Assembly: GCA_030672465.1 (NCBI GenBank)
Contig: DAOVGJ010000129.1
Coordinates: 1-5,057, forward strand
Direction: 5' to 3'
From: Pseudomonadota bacterium
GTDB taxonomy: Bacteria; Desulfobacterota; BSN033; WVXP01; G020346125
DNA length: 5,057 nucleotides
Shown piece by piece: positions 1 through 5,057 of the stretch (the first letter of the stretch is position 1; each line of letters starts with the position of its first letter). The notes under the pieces were generated by a model that saw only the letters and a program-made list of their open reading frames with translations, searched no databases and was not told the origin of the DNA. Position numbers and translations under genes: made by a program.

Positions 1-1
1 C

Positions 2-160
2 ATCCTCAAAACCGCAGCACTGCAGCACGGGATAACGGCAGTACCCAAACTCGCCTGGAAGGGGCAAGTATTCCCCGCCTACGAGCCCCGAAAGGGTCAC
101 TTCGGAAGCACTGTGCGATGGGACAATGGTGTTCTCCTAGAACTCATTAAACTCCGATAA
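2..160 (+). CDS. C-terminal fragment of an unidentified protein (partial, 5' end outside window)
   Basis: An open frame enters from the left edge and gives 52 residues before TAA at 158-160. The C-terminus ends ...GSTVRWDNGVLLELIKLR. The composition is ordinary for a soluble protein, with mixed hydrophobic and charged residues and aromatic residues spaced normally. Third codon positions are fairly GC-rich, like the genes downstream. I do not recognise the family and assign no function. A competing frame starting at base 1 is also open to a TAA at 148-150, but its translation is rich in Arg, Ser and Thr and looks less like a protein. No hairpin terminator follows the stop. The B12 leader begins about 50 nt later, so this gene probably belongs to a separate unit. 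Confidence 0.4.
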   Translation: MLKTAALQHGITAVPKLAWKGQVFPAYEPRKGHFGSTVRWDNGVLLELIKLR

Positions 161-168
161 ATAAGATA

Positions 169-197
169 TTGACGCCAATCGCATTCTATGTTAATTT
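169..197 (+). promoter_or_regulatory. Possible sigma70-type promoter for the B12 operon
   Basis: TTGACG at 169-174 matches the -35 consensus in five of six positions. With a 17-nt spacer, TAATTT at 192-197 would be a weak -10, in an AT-rich stretch (187-210) that contrasts with the rest of the window. Transcription would start near 204, just before the riboswitch P1 helix at 211, which is where a leader transcript should begin. The -10 match is poor, so this is an inference from position and the -35 element. Confidence 0.35.
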
Positions 198-210
198 TTT
201 TAAAGAAAAT

Positions 211-450
211 AAGCTATTTAGGTCGCTCTTGGGGAAGACGGTGAAAATCCGTCGCGGCCTGGCCGCTGTGAATGGGGATCCTTCGTTTAACCTGTATATG
301 CGAAGGACCCTTCGGGTAATTCGGGGATCCAAGGCCCTGGGATGCCGAAGGGCGAAACTTGCAAAGGCCACTGTCCTGAGTTCATCGAAGGATGGGAAGG
401 CGCAAGGAGTAGGTTGATCCATAAGCCAGAAAACCCGCCTAAATAGACTT
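211..450 (+). ncRNA. Cobalamin riboswitch aptamer (B12 element)
   Basis: Conserved blocks occur in the order known for cobalamin riboswitches: GGGAA (232-236), GGTGAAAATCC (240-250), GCGGCCTGGCCGCTGT (254-269), GCCACTG (367-373), GGGAAGGCG (394-402) and a B12 box AGCCAGAAAACCCGCCT (424-440). P1 is clear: 214-222 (CTATTTAGG) pairs perfectly with 438-446, and AAG 211-213 pairs with CTT 448-450 after a bulged A. Further helices are GACGG 237-241/CCGTC 249-253, GCGGC 254-258/GCCGC 262-266 and GCC 367-369/GGC 399-401. The periphery at 274-366 is long and has extra hairpins, for example 279-285/301-307. It precedes an exbB-exbD-tonB-btuFCD operon, which fits its ligand. The B12 box departs from the usual GCCAGGAGACC form by having an A-rich centre, GCCAGAAAACC. 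Ligand preference (adenosyl, methyl or hydroxo) cannot be read with certainty. Confidence 0.93.
374..392 (+). repeat. REP-like hairpin motif inside the riboswitch
   Basis: TCCTGAGTTCATCGAAGGA closely resembles the TCCTGAGCTTGTCGAAGGA-type short palindromic repeat that I recall as dispersed in many bacterial genomes. It can fold as TCCT/AGGA with tandem G·A mismatches, then G380-C386 and loop 381-385. It sits between the conserved GCCACTG and GGGAAGGCG blocks, where the aptamer normally has a variable hairpin. It may therefore be either a captured repeat or a coincidental native stem. Confidence 0.3.
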
Positions 451-457
451 CACATGA

Positions 458-473
458 GTCTTCCATGGAAGAT
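458..473 (+). promoter_or_regulatory. P13-like hairpin 3' of the aptamer with CCATGG loop
   Basis: TCTTCCATGGAAGA at 459-472 is a perfect 14-nt palindrome. As RNA it can form a stem of 459-462 with 469-472, plus a G458•U473 wobble, with loop CCATGG (463-468). It lies 7 nt after P1, where cobalamin riboswitches carry P13, whose loop kisses L5. The apical CCTGG at 258-262 can pair with this loop if U466 bulges: C258-G468, C259-G467, U260-A465, G261-C464 and G262-C463. The loop-loop contact is an inference. Confidence 0.45.
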
Positions 474-488
474 GGTGAAGGCATAGTG

Positions 489-521
489 AACCCAGCCCTT
501 CCTTTGGAGGCTGGGTTTTTT
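489..521 (+). terminator. Rho-independent terminator of the riboswitch expression platform
   Basis: AACCCAGCC (489-497) pairs perfectly with GGCTGGGTT (509-517) around an 11-nt loop, and a run of six T (516-521) follows. It stands between the aptamer and the exbB ribosome binding site, with no gene end immediately before it, so it is a leader attenuator. With cobalamin bound, P1 and the core would sequester the antiterminator strand and this hairpin would form, stopping transcription about 20 nt before exbB. Confidence 0.9.
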
Positions 522-528
522 GATATCG

Positions 529-536
529 AGGGAGGG
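529..536 (+). promoter_or_regulatory. Strong Shine-Dalgarno site of exbB
   Basis: AGGGAGGG lies 4 nt before ATG 541 and decides the exbB start. An in-frame TTG at 520 would place initiation inside the terminator T-run with no binding site before it. The site is outside the terminator stem, so control appears to act on transcription rather than by hiding this sequence. Confidence 0.7.
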
Positions 537-540
537 CATA

Positions 541-1155
541 ATGCTCAACTTCTTTCTCAAGGGGGGGCCCGTCATGTACCCCCTCCTCATCTGCTCCGCT
601 ATTTCCCTGGCCATCATCTTCGAAAGGACCCTCTTTTGGCTTCGCCTCAGCAGGAACAGGGATGAAATCCGGGTAGGCCAAATCTTGGAATTGGCCGAAA
701 AGAAGGATTACGAATCGGCCTGGGAGATGGGAAGACAATCCAAGGATTACATCGTCCGGATGCTCATGGGGGGAATAGCCCACCGTGGTTATTCCCTACC
801 CAGCGCCCTGGAAATGGGAGCGGAGGAGGAGATCAAAAATATGGGTAACTATCTGAATGTCCTCGATACCATTATCACCGTGGCACCCCTGTTGGGAATT
901 TTCGGCACCGTCGTCGGGATCATCAATTCCTTCGACCTCCTCGGCCGTGCCGGGATAGAACACCCCCAGGTAGTAACCGGCGGTATCGCCCAGGCCTTGA
1001 TTACGACGGCAACTGGCCTTGGGGTGGCCATGATGACCCTCCTGCCCTATAACTACTTTCTGTCCAAGATTCAATCAGCCTCGAAGGAATTGGAAAAATT
1101 CGGTACGAGCCTGGAAATTACCTTCCAAAGGCAAAACGCCAAATTCGAAAAATAA
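541..1155 (+). CDS. exbB: ExbB-type proton channel subunit (MotA/TolQ/ExbB family)
   Basis: This inner-membrane subunit works with ExbD to use the proton-motive force to energise TonB. The protein is 204 residues, with the usual three-helix topology: an N-terminal segment at about 11-31, a cytoplasmic domain, then two long helices at about 105-132 and 146-174. Hallmarks are APLLGIFGTVVGIINSF (115-131) and GGIAQALITTATGLGVA (147-163). T123 and T156 correspond to the pore threonines of the E. coli protein (from memory of the family). Q151 stands where E. coli ExbB has Glu in GIAEAL; Gln also occurs in some family members. ATG 541 was chosen over TTG 520 because of the strong AGGGAGGG site. The gene is the first after the B12 riboswitch and ends 14 nt before exbD. 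TolQ is the main alternative, but tonB and btu genes follow, with no tolA, tolB or pal. Confidence 0.92.
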   Translation: MLNFFLKGGPVMYPLLICSAISLAIIFERTLFWLRLSRNRDEIRVGQILELAEKKDYESAWEMGRQSKDYIVRMLMGGIAHRGYSLPSALEMGAEEEIKNMGNYLNVLDTIITVAPLLGIFGTVVGIINSFDLLGRAGIEHPQVVTGGIAQALITTATGLGVAMMTLLPYNYFLSKIQSASKELEKFGTSLEITFQRQNAKFEK

Positions 1156-1169
1156 GGAGCCATTGGCCT

Positions 1170-1574
1170 ATGCGGCTAAAAGGTCAACCCATGAGAAGGG
1201 CAAGGATTGAGATGATACCCCTCATCGACGTCGTCTTCTTACTCCTCATCTTCTTCATCTATACCATGCTTTCCATGACGATCCATAAGGGGATCCCGGT
1301 CTTTCTCCCGAAGGCCAAGACGTCACTCATTGACAAGGAAAAGTATCTCTCCATCAGCATTACCCGAGATCACAGGATCTTCCTCGATGAAAGTGAGGTT
1401 CCTATGGAAGAATTCCTCCAGAGGCTCATGGAGAGAAGCAAGGGACAACCTCATTTGAGAGTCTTCATTAGGGGGGACCGGAGGATTCCCTACGAGTGGG
1501 TGGTCAGCGTATTGGACACGGTGAGGGCCTCGGGCCTGAACAAAGTCACCTTGGAGACCCATTGGAAAGAATGA
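1170..1574 (+). CDS. exbD: ExbD-type biopolymer transport protein
   Basis: This partner of ExbB has 134 residues, with a short cytoplasmic N-terminus, one transmembrane helix at about 16-36 and a periplasmic domain. The helix begins IPLIDVVFLLLIFF, and D20 matches the essential proton-carrying aspartate of ExbD/TolR (Asp25 in E. coli). The periplasmic part ends with the family pattern VFIRGDRRIPYEWVVSVLDTV followed by SGLNKVTLET. TAAGGAG at 1153-1159, overlapping the exbB stop, serves as ribosome binding site with a slightly long 10-nt spacing to ATG 1170. A second in-frame ATG at 1191 would remove seven basic or polar residues and remains possible. The stop overlaps the tonB start (ATGA), suggesting translational coupling. 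TolR is the close alternative; the context favours ExbD. Confidence 0.92.
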   Translation: MRLKGQPMRRARIEMIPLIDVVFLLLIFFIYTMLSMTIHKGIPVFLPKAKTSLIDKEKYLSISITRDHRIFLDESEVPMEEFLQRLMERSKGQPHLRVFIRGDRRIPYEWVVSVLDTVRASGLNKVTLETHWKE

Positions 1575-2368
1575 ACGCTAACCGTGATCTCATCTGGGGA
1601 ATCGCCCTATCCCTCCTCGTCCATGGGGCCTTCCTCGGACTCCCAATTTCCCCCGGAGGCCAAAGGCTCATCCTTCCCCATCAACCCATCTCCTTGGTCA
1701 CGTTGAAGGCCCATGAGAATGGACCGCCCAAAAAGAAACTCGTCACTCAAATCCAACCCCAAAGGGTCAGACAACGTGTTAGCGTAAGAAAGAAGAAGGT
1801 CACCAAGAGAAGGGAGAAATCGACTGCGGTTGTGGAGGAGAAACCAATTCCCATCCCCAGGGAGAAAGCCATTACTTCCCTCAAGGAGGAAAAAGCCCTC
1901 GCGCCAGCACCGAAGCCATTGATCCCAACTCCACAAGGGAAGATTACGGGTGAGGTTCCAGGGCCGGAGGAAGAGGTGGAAGAAAAAACCCTTTTGGCGA
2001 GTCCTTTACCCTCGGTGAAAAACTTGCTAGGGAGAAAAGATATCAAGGCAAGCCTCATCCCAAAGGGGGAAGATTCGTCGGGGAGCCGCCCCATCACTTT
2101 GGCGAGGCCCAGATATGATCGAAACCCAAAACCCCCTTACCCCAGGATCGCCAGAAGGAAAGGATACCAAGGTGTCGTGGTGCTGAAGGTCGAAATCCTG
2201 CCGAATGGCCGGGTTGGCGAGCTCCAAATCAAAAAGTCCTCGGGTCATCCCGTTTTGGACCGGTCCGCGCTCAAGACGGTGAGAAAGTGGAGGTTCATTC
2301 CGGCACAACGAGGAGGAGATCCCACACGGATTTGGGCCGAGATCCCCATAAAATTTGAATTGGAATAA
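1571..2368 (+). CDS. tonB: TonB energy-transducing protein
   Basis: TonB spans the periplasm and passes energy from ExbB/ExbD to outer-membrane receptors. The product is 265 residues. The N-terminal signal anchor at about 7-24 contains S14-LLV-H18, the SxxxH motif that TonB uses to couple to ExbB/ExbD. A long Pro/Lys/Glu-rich linker follows at about 47-180, with runs such as PPKKK and EEKPIPIPREK, as expected for the periplasm-spanning region. The C-terminal TonB domain at about 180-265 carries the PPYP motif (188-191), GVVVLKVEILPNGRV, and the final KWRFIPA helix/strand with W240. ATG 1571 was chosen because it overlaps the exbD stop by 4 nt and gives a normal short cytoplasmic N-terminus; the frame is open further upstream inside exbD. 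Sited between exbD and btuF, this is probably a TonB devoted to cobalamin receptors. Confidence 0.93.
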   Translation: MNANRDLIWGIALSLLVHGAFLGLPISPGGQRLILPHQPISLVTLKAHENGPPKKKLVTQIQPQRVRQRVSVRKKKVTKRREKSTAVVEEKPIPIPREKAITSLKEEKALAPAPKPLIPTPQGKITGEVPGPEEEVEEKTLLASPLPSVKNLLGRKDIKASLIPKGEDSSGSRPITLARPRYDRNPKPPYPRIARRKGYQGVVVLKVEILPNGRVGELQIKKSSGHPVLDRSALKTVRKWRFIPAQRGGDPTRIWAEIPIKFELE

Positions 2369-2377
2369 GGGAAGACA

Positions 2378-3280
2378 ATGGGCCGCATTTGTTTGAAAGC
2401 GCTCCTCTTTAGCCTGCTCCTGGGGGGAATCGGCCTTTCAGCGGATCGAATTTTCGTGGATGAGGTAGGAAGACGGGTTCTGGTTCCAGAGCACCCAAGC
2501 CGAATTATTTCCCTCTCCCCCAGCATAACTGAGATCCTCTTCTCCCTGGGGTTGGAAGAACAGATAGTGGGGGTTTCCAATCATAGTGATTTCCCCCCCC
2601 AGGCCCTGGCCAAGCCGAGGGTGGGAAGCTACATCAACCCCAGTGTGGAGCGGACGATCTCCTTAAACCCGGACCTGATCCTGGCTACCGCTGCTGGAAA
2701 CCCCCGGGAATTTGTGGAGAGAATGGAGAGCCTGGGATTGAGCGTTTATACCGTCTTCCCCAAGGACTTCGACGGCATCCTTCGGAGCATCTCCCATATC
2801 GCCAGCATAACGGAAAGGGAGCATTGGGGGGGCAGGGTCGTCCGGGAAATGATGAAGCGAAAGCAACGGATACTCCAATTGACCCGTGGCCGCAACAAGC
2901 CGAAGGTTTTTCTCCAGATAGCAACGGCGCCCATCGTTACCGTGGGAAAGGGTAGTTTTGCCAACGATTTGATCTCCCTGGCTGGAGGGCAGAACATAGC
3001 TGGAGGAGAAACGGCCAAGTATCCCCGATACAGCATCGAAGAAATCCTGATCAAGGCCCCCGATGTCATCATAATCACCTCCATGGACCCCAAGGCAGAC
3101 TCCCAAAAATTGGCGGAGCGGTGGAATCAATGGAAGACGATCCCCGCTGTGAAACAGGGGCGCGTCTTCGTCATCGATTCTGATCTCGTTGACCTCCCCT
3201 CGCCGCGGATCATCGATGGGCTGGAGGCCTTTGCCGGAATCCTGCATCCGGAGGTAAAGGGGATGTTGAGGAACCGGTGA
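2378..3280 (+). CDS. btuF: Periplasmic cobalamin-binding protein, BtuF type
   Basis: This is a substrate-binding protein of the helical-backbone class used by B12 and siderophore ABC importers. It has 300 residues; residues 1-22 form a signal peptide with a hydrophobic core (about 8-20) and a likely SignalPeptidase I site after GLSA. There is no lipobox, so it should be soluble in the periplasm. The mature part has the family pattern RIISLSPSITEILFSLGL (42-59), then DFPPQALAKPRVGSYINPSVE (71-91) and NPDLILA. E91 and E221 align by eye with the two glutamates with which E. coli BtuF docks on BtuC arginines. AAGGGAAG at 2367-2374, overlapping the tonB stop, precedes ATG 2378. The substrate is inferred from the riboswitch and from similarity to BtuF; sequence alone would also allow a siderophore or heme binder. 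Confidence 0.88.
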   Translation: MGRICLKALLFSLLLGGIGLSADRIFVDEVGRRVLVPEHPSRIISLSPSITEILFSLGLEEQIVGVSNHSDFPPQALAKPRVGSYINPSVERTISLNPDLILATAAGNPREFVERMESLGLSVYTVFPKDFDGILRSISHIASITEREHWGGRVVREMMKRKQRILQLTRGRNKPKVFLQIATAPIVTVGKGSFANDLISLAGGQNIAGGETAKYPRYSIEEILIKAPDVIIITSMDPKADSQKLAERWNQWKTIPAVKQGRVFVIDSDLVDLPSPRIIDGLEAFAGILHPEVKGMLRNR

Positions 3281-3299
3281 GGAGGATAGGATCTTCCCC

Positions 3300-4313
3300 A
3301 TGATCGTTAACCCCAAGAGGATTATTGCCATCTGCTCCCTCCTATTTTTTTTGCTGCTGGCGGTCATCCTGGCCTCCCTCTCCCTGGGTGCGGCAAAAGT
3401 CGGGGGTGCTCAAGTATTACGGGTCCTCATTCACGGCGCAACGTATTCCGGTAGTCCGGTGGGGCCGGAAGGGCTCATTATCCTCTCCGTGAGGTTGCCC
3501 AGAATACTCCTTGCCGGCCTTGTTGGTGCAGCCCTTGCGATAGCGGGGTGCTCTTTCCAAGCCCTTTTGAGAAACCCCCTGGCCGACCCCTACATCTTGG
3601 GCGTCTCCAGTGGTTCTGCTCTGGGAGCCGTTTCGGCTATCCTGGTCGGCCTCAGCACCACCTCTTTCGGCATGCCTCTGGCCTCCTTTTGTGGCGCCAT
3701 CGTTACGGTCATGCTGGTCTTCCATGTTGGAAAGGTGGGAAGGGGCCTCCATACCAATACACTTCTCCTGGCTGGCGTGATCATCAGCGCCTTCTTTTCG
3801 GCCATTATCATGTTTCTCATCTCCGTTGCTCAAAACGAGGAGCTCCCAAAGATCGTCTTCTGGCTGATGGGGGATTTCAGCTTTTCCAATTATCATTTCA
3901 TTCTGATCATTCTCCCCTACATTGTGGGAGGAATAGGGGTGCTCTATTCCTATGCGAGAGGGTTTAACCTCATGGTAATGGGCGAGGAAACGGCGATTCA
4001 ATTGGGAATCGATGTGGAGCGATTGAAAAAGGTGGCCTATATATTCGCCTCCCTGATTACAGCGGCAGCGGTATCGGTTTGCGGCCTGATCGGTTTCGTG
4101 GGGCTGATTATCCCCCATGCCGTTAGAATGCTTTTCGGTCCCGATCATCGCCTTTTAATTCCGGCCTCAGGACTCGTGGGAGCAAGCTTCTTGATTTGCT
4201 CGGATACCATCGCCAGGACGATTGCCGCTCCCACGGAACTGCCCGTAGGAGTTGTGACGGCAACCTTTGGGGCCCCCTTCTTCATCTATCTCCTCAAAAG
4301 GCGAAGGGTCTAA
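3300..4313 (+). CDS. btuC: Cobalamin ABC transporter permease, BtuC (FecCD family)
   Basis: This is the membrane subunit of the importer, 337 residues and strongly hydrophobic, consistent with the ten helices per subunit known for BtuC (326 residues in E. coli). Family signatures are RLPRILLAGLVGAALAIAG (65-83), then QALLRNPLADPYILGVSSGS (87-106); GEETAIQLGID (228-238), the cytoplasmic region that contacts the ATPase; and GFVGLIIPHAVRMLFGPDHR near the C-terminal third, with GLIIPH at 268-273. The start is ATG 3300, 19 nt after btuF. GGAGGA at 3281-3286 is 13 nt away, and the nearer TAGG at 3287-3290 may be what is used. A T8 run at 3345-3352 falls in the first helix. Substrate specificity (B12 rather than ferric siderophore) is taken from the riboswitch, not from this protein. 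Confidence 0.9.
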   Translation: MIVNPKRIIAICSLLFFLLLAVILASLSLGAAKVGGAQVLRVLIHGATYSGSPVGPEGLIILSVRLPRILLAGLVGAALAIAGCSFQALLRNPLADPYILGVSSGSALGAVSAILVGLSTTSFGMPLASFCGAIVTVMLVFHVGKVGRGLHTNTLLLAGVIISAFFSAIIMFLISVAQNEELPKIVFWLMGDFSFSNYHFILIILPYIVGGIGVLYSYARGFNLMVMGEETAIQLGIDVERLKKVAYIFASLITAAAVSVCGLIGFVGLIIPHAVRMLFGPDHRLLIPASGLVGASFLICSDTIARTIAAPTELPVGVVTATFGAPFFIYLLKRRRV

Positions 4314-4314
4314 G

Positions 4315-5057
4315 GTGGCAAGTATCGACGTAAAGGAGATCTTCTTTCGGTACACCGACCAATGGGTCATCGAGGATCTCTCCTTCCATGTGGAGGGCGG
4401 AGAATTCTGGGGAATCATCGGCCCAAATGGCTCGGGAAAGACTACGCTGCTGAAGATGCTCTACGGGCTTTTCAACCCCCAAAGGGGAAGGGTCTTCATC
4501 GATGGGGGCGAACTGAGGCGAATGAAGCGGTCCGATATCGCAAAGAATATCGCCGTCGTCCCCCAAGAGCCCCAAATCAATTTTCCGTTTACCTCCCTTG
4601 AGGTGGTCCTCATGGGGAGGTCGCCCTACCTGGGCCGTTTACAATTCGAGAGGAGACATGACTTCGAGGTAGCCGAAAGGGCCATGAGGCTCACCGATAC
4701 ACTCCATTTTGGCCGAAGGCCCATAAACGAACTGAGCGGCGGGGAAAGACAGCGGGTATTCATCGCCCGAGCCCTCGCCCAAGAACCCGAAATCATCCTC
4801 TTCGATGAACCCACATCAAACCTTGATATAAGCCATCAGGTCGAATTTTATGAGCTCATAAACCGCTTGAATCGGGAGAAAAAGTTAACCATCCTTACCG
4901 TCTCCCACGATATCAACTTGGCCGCGGAATACTGCCGGAAGATCCTCCTTCTCAAGGGGGGGAGAATATTCAAGATGGGAAGTCCGAGGGAGGTGGTGGC
5001 CGAGGAACATATCAGCCACGTCTATGGTAGCCGAGTCTTGGTGGACGAAAATCCCGT
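4315..5057 (+). CDS. btuD: Cobalamin ABC transporter ATPase, BtuD (3' end outside window)
   Basis: This ATP-hydrolysing subunit powers BtuC. The frame is open to the window end, giving 247 codons, close to the 249 residues of E. coli BtuD, though many relatives are longer. All ABC motifs are present: Walker A GPNGSGKTT (36-44), Q-loop VVPQEP with Q84, signature LSGGERQR (140-147), Walker B IILFDEP with catalytic E165, D-loop SNLD (168-171) and the switch His in TVSHD (H198). The start is GTG 4315, one nucleotide after the btuC stop, with GAAGGG at 4303-4308 as ribosome binding site; no better in-frame ATG lies nearby, since the first ATG is at codon 48, after Walker A. The tight coupling to btuC fits equimolar production. 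Relatives in this family also serve heme and siderophore importers. Confidence 0.92.
   Translation, partial: MASIDVKEIFFRYTDQWVIEDLSFHVEGGEFWGIIGPNGSGKTTLLKMLYGLFNPQRGRVFIDGGELRRMKRSDIAKNIAVVPQEPQINFPFTSLEVVLMGRSPYLGRLQFERRHDFEVAERAMRLTDTLHFGRRPINELSGGERQRVFIARALAQEPEIILFDEPTSNLDISHQVEFYELINRLNREKKLTILTVSHDINLAAEYCRKILLLKGGRIFKMGSPREVVAEEHISHVYGSRVLVDENP

Larger units (their letters stand above)
427..522 (+). promoter_or_regulatory. Predicted antiterminator pairing (B12 box/P1 3' strand with terminator 3' strand)
   Basis: Bases 427-440 can pair with 508-522: C427-G522, A428-U521, G429•U520, A430-433 with U519-516, C434-436 with G515-513, G437•U512, C511 bulged, then C438-G510, C439-G509 and U440-A508. 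That is 14 pairs with two wobbles and one bulge. It occurs because AAAACCCGCC in the B12 box resembles the terminator's own 5' strand AACCCAGCC (489-497). The pairing excludes both the ligand-bound core and P1 and the terminator hairpin, so it is the expected ligand-free, transcription-ON state. The base pairing is seen; the function is inferred. Confidence 0.65.

Noticed and set aside
169..417. An 82-codon open frame on the plus strand across the leader
   Set aside because: It lies almost wholly within the riboswitch aptamer, starts in the putative promoter with no ribosome binding site, and its translation is Arg/Lys-rich with no protein-like pattern.
186..484. Minus-strand open frames over the riboswitch
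   Set aside because: They are antisense to a well-supported structured RNA and have no ribosome binding sites or recognisable product.
520..540. Upstream TTG start for exbB adding seven residues
   Set aside because: The TTG is inside the terminator T-run, and the strong AGGGAGGG site lies downstream of it, directly before ATG 541.
1496..1570. Upstream ATG extension of tonB within exbD
   Set aside because: It would add 25 residues before the signal anchor and overlap exbD by 79 nt. ATG 1571 gives the normal TonB N-terminus and an ATGA overlap.
541..1574. TolQ/TolR or flagellar MotA-type assignment for the first two genes
   Set aside because: tonB with an SxxxH anchor follows directly, and no tolA, tolB, pal or motB peptidoglycan-binding domain is present.
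2663..3367. A 234-codon minus-strand open frame opposite btuF
   Set aside because: It is a shadow frame across the btuF/btuC junction, with no ribosome binding site or recognisable domain.
3417..4148. A 243-codon minus-strand open frame opposite btuC
   Set aside because: It is a mirror of the hydrophobic codon pattern of btuC. The product is His/Gln/Asp-rich without a family pattern, and btuC itself is unmistakable.
2378..5057. Iron-siderophore or heme importer (Fec/Fhu/Hmu type) instead of B12
   Set aside because: The families overlap in sequence, but the leader is a cobalamin riboswitch and no Fur-box-like palindrome was seen upstream.
1..5057. CRISPR array, tRNA, rRNA, insertion sequence or phage attachment site
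   Set aside because: No regularly spaced repeats, no tRNA- or rRNA-like stretch, no transposase frame and no terminal inverted repeats could be found.

Overview
The window carries a cobalamin (vitamin B12) uptake operon, on the plus strand, of a Gram-negative bacterium. An ExbB-ExbD-TonB energising complex only makes sense in a cell with an outer membrane. Base and codon usage are moderately GC-rich, with many CCC/GGG runs. The lineage cannot be fixed from the sequence; a Desulfobacterota- or Nitrospirota-like anaerobe is only a guess.

Layout. Bases 2-160 read as the C-terminal end of an unidentified upstream protein. A possible promoter lies at about 169-197. Bases 211-450 form a cobalamin riboswitch aptamer, recognised by the GGTGAAAATCC-type core, GCCACTG, GGGAAGGCG and a 3' B12 box, and closed by a perfect 9-bp P1 helix. 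It is followed by a P13-like hairpin (458-473) and a rho-independent terminator (489-521). The B12 box and the P1 3' strand (427-440) can instead pair with the terminator's 3' strand (508-522). That gives a clear ON/OFF model by transcription attenuation.

Downstream are six tightly packed genes: exbB (541-1155), exbD (1170-1574), tonB (1571-2368), a BtuF-type periplasmic binding protein (2378-3280), a BtuC/FecCD-type permease (3300-4313) and a BtuD-type ATPase (4315 to beyond the window end). Gaps are 1-19 nt, with one 4-nt ATGA overlap, so this is almost certainly one transcript.

How it works together. ExbB/ExbD/TonB transmit the proton-motive force to an outer-membrane TonB-dependent receptor (a BtuB-type receptor is expected but is not in this window). 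BtuF captures cobalamin in the periplasm and BtuC2D2 pumps it through the inner membrane. When cobalamin is plentiful, the riboswitch should end transcription before exbB. All protein families are known. The notable points are a TonB energising module apparently dedicated to, and repressed by, B12; the legible riboswitch switching mechanism; a repeat-rich expanded aptamer periphery; and a Glu-to-Gln substitution in ExbB. I see no evidence of a wholly new system.
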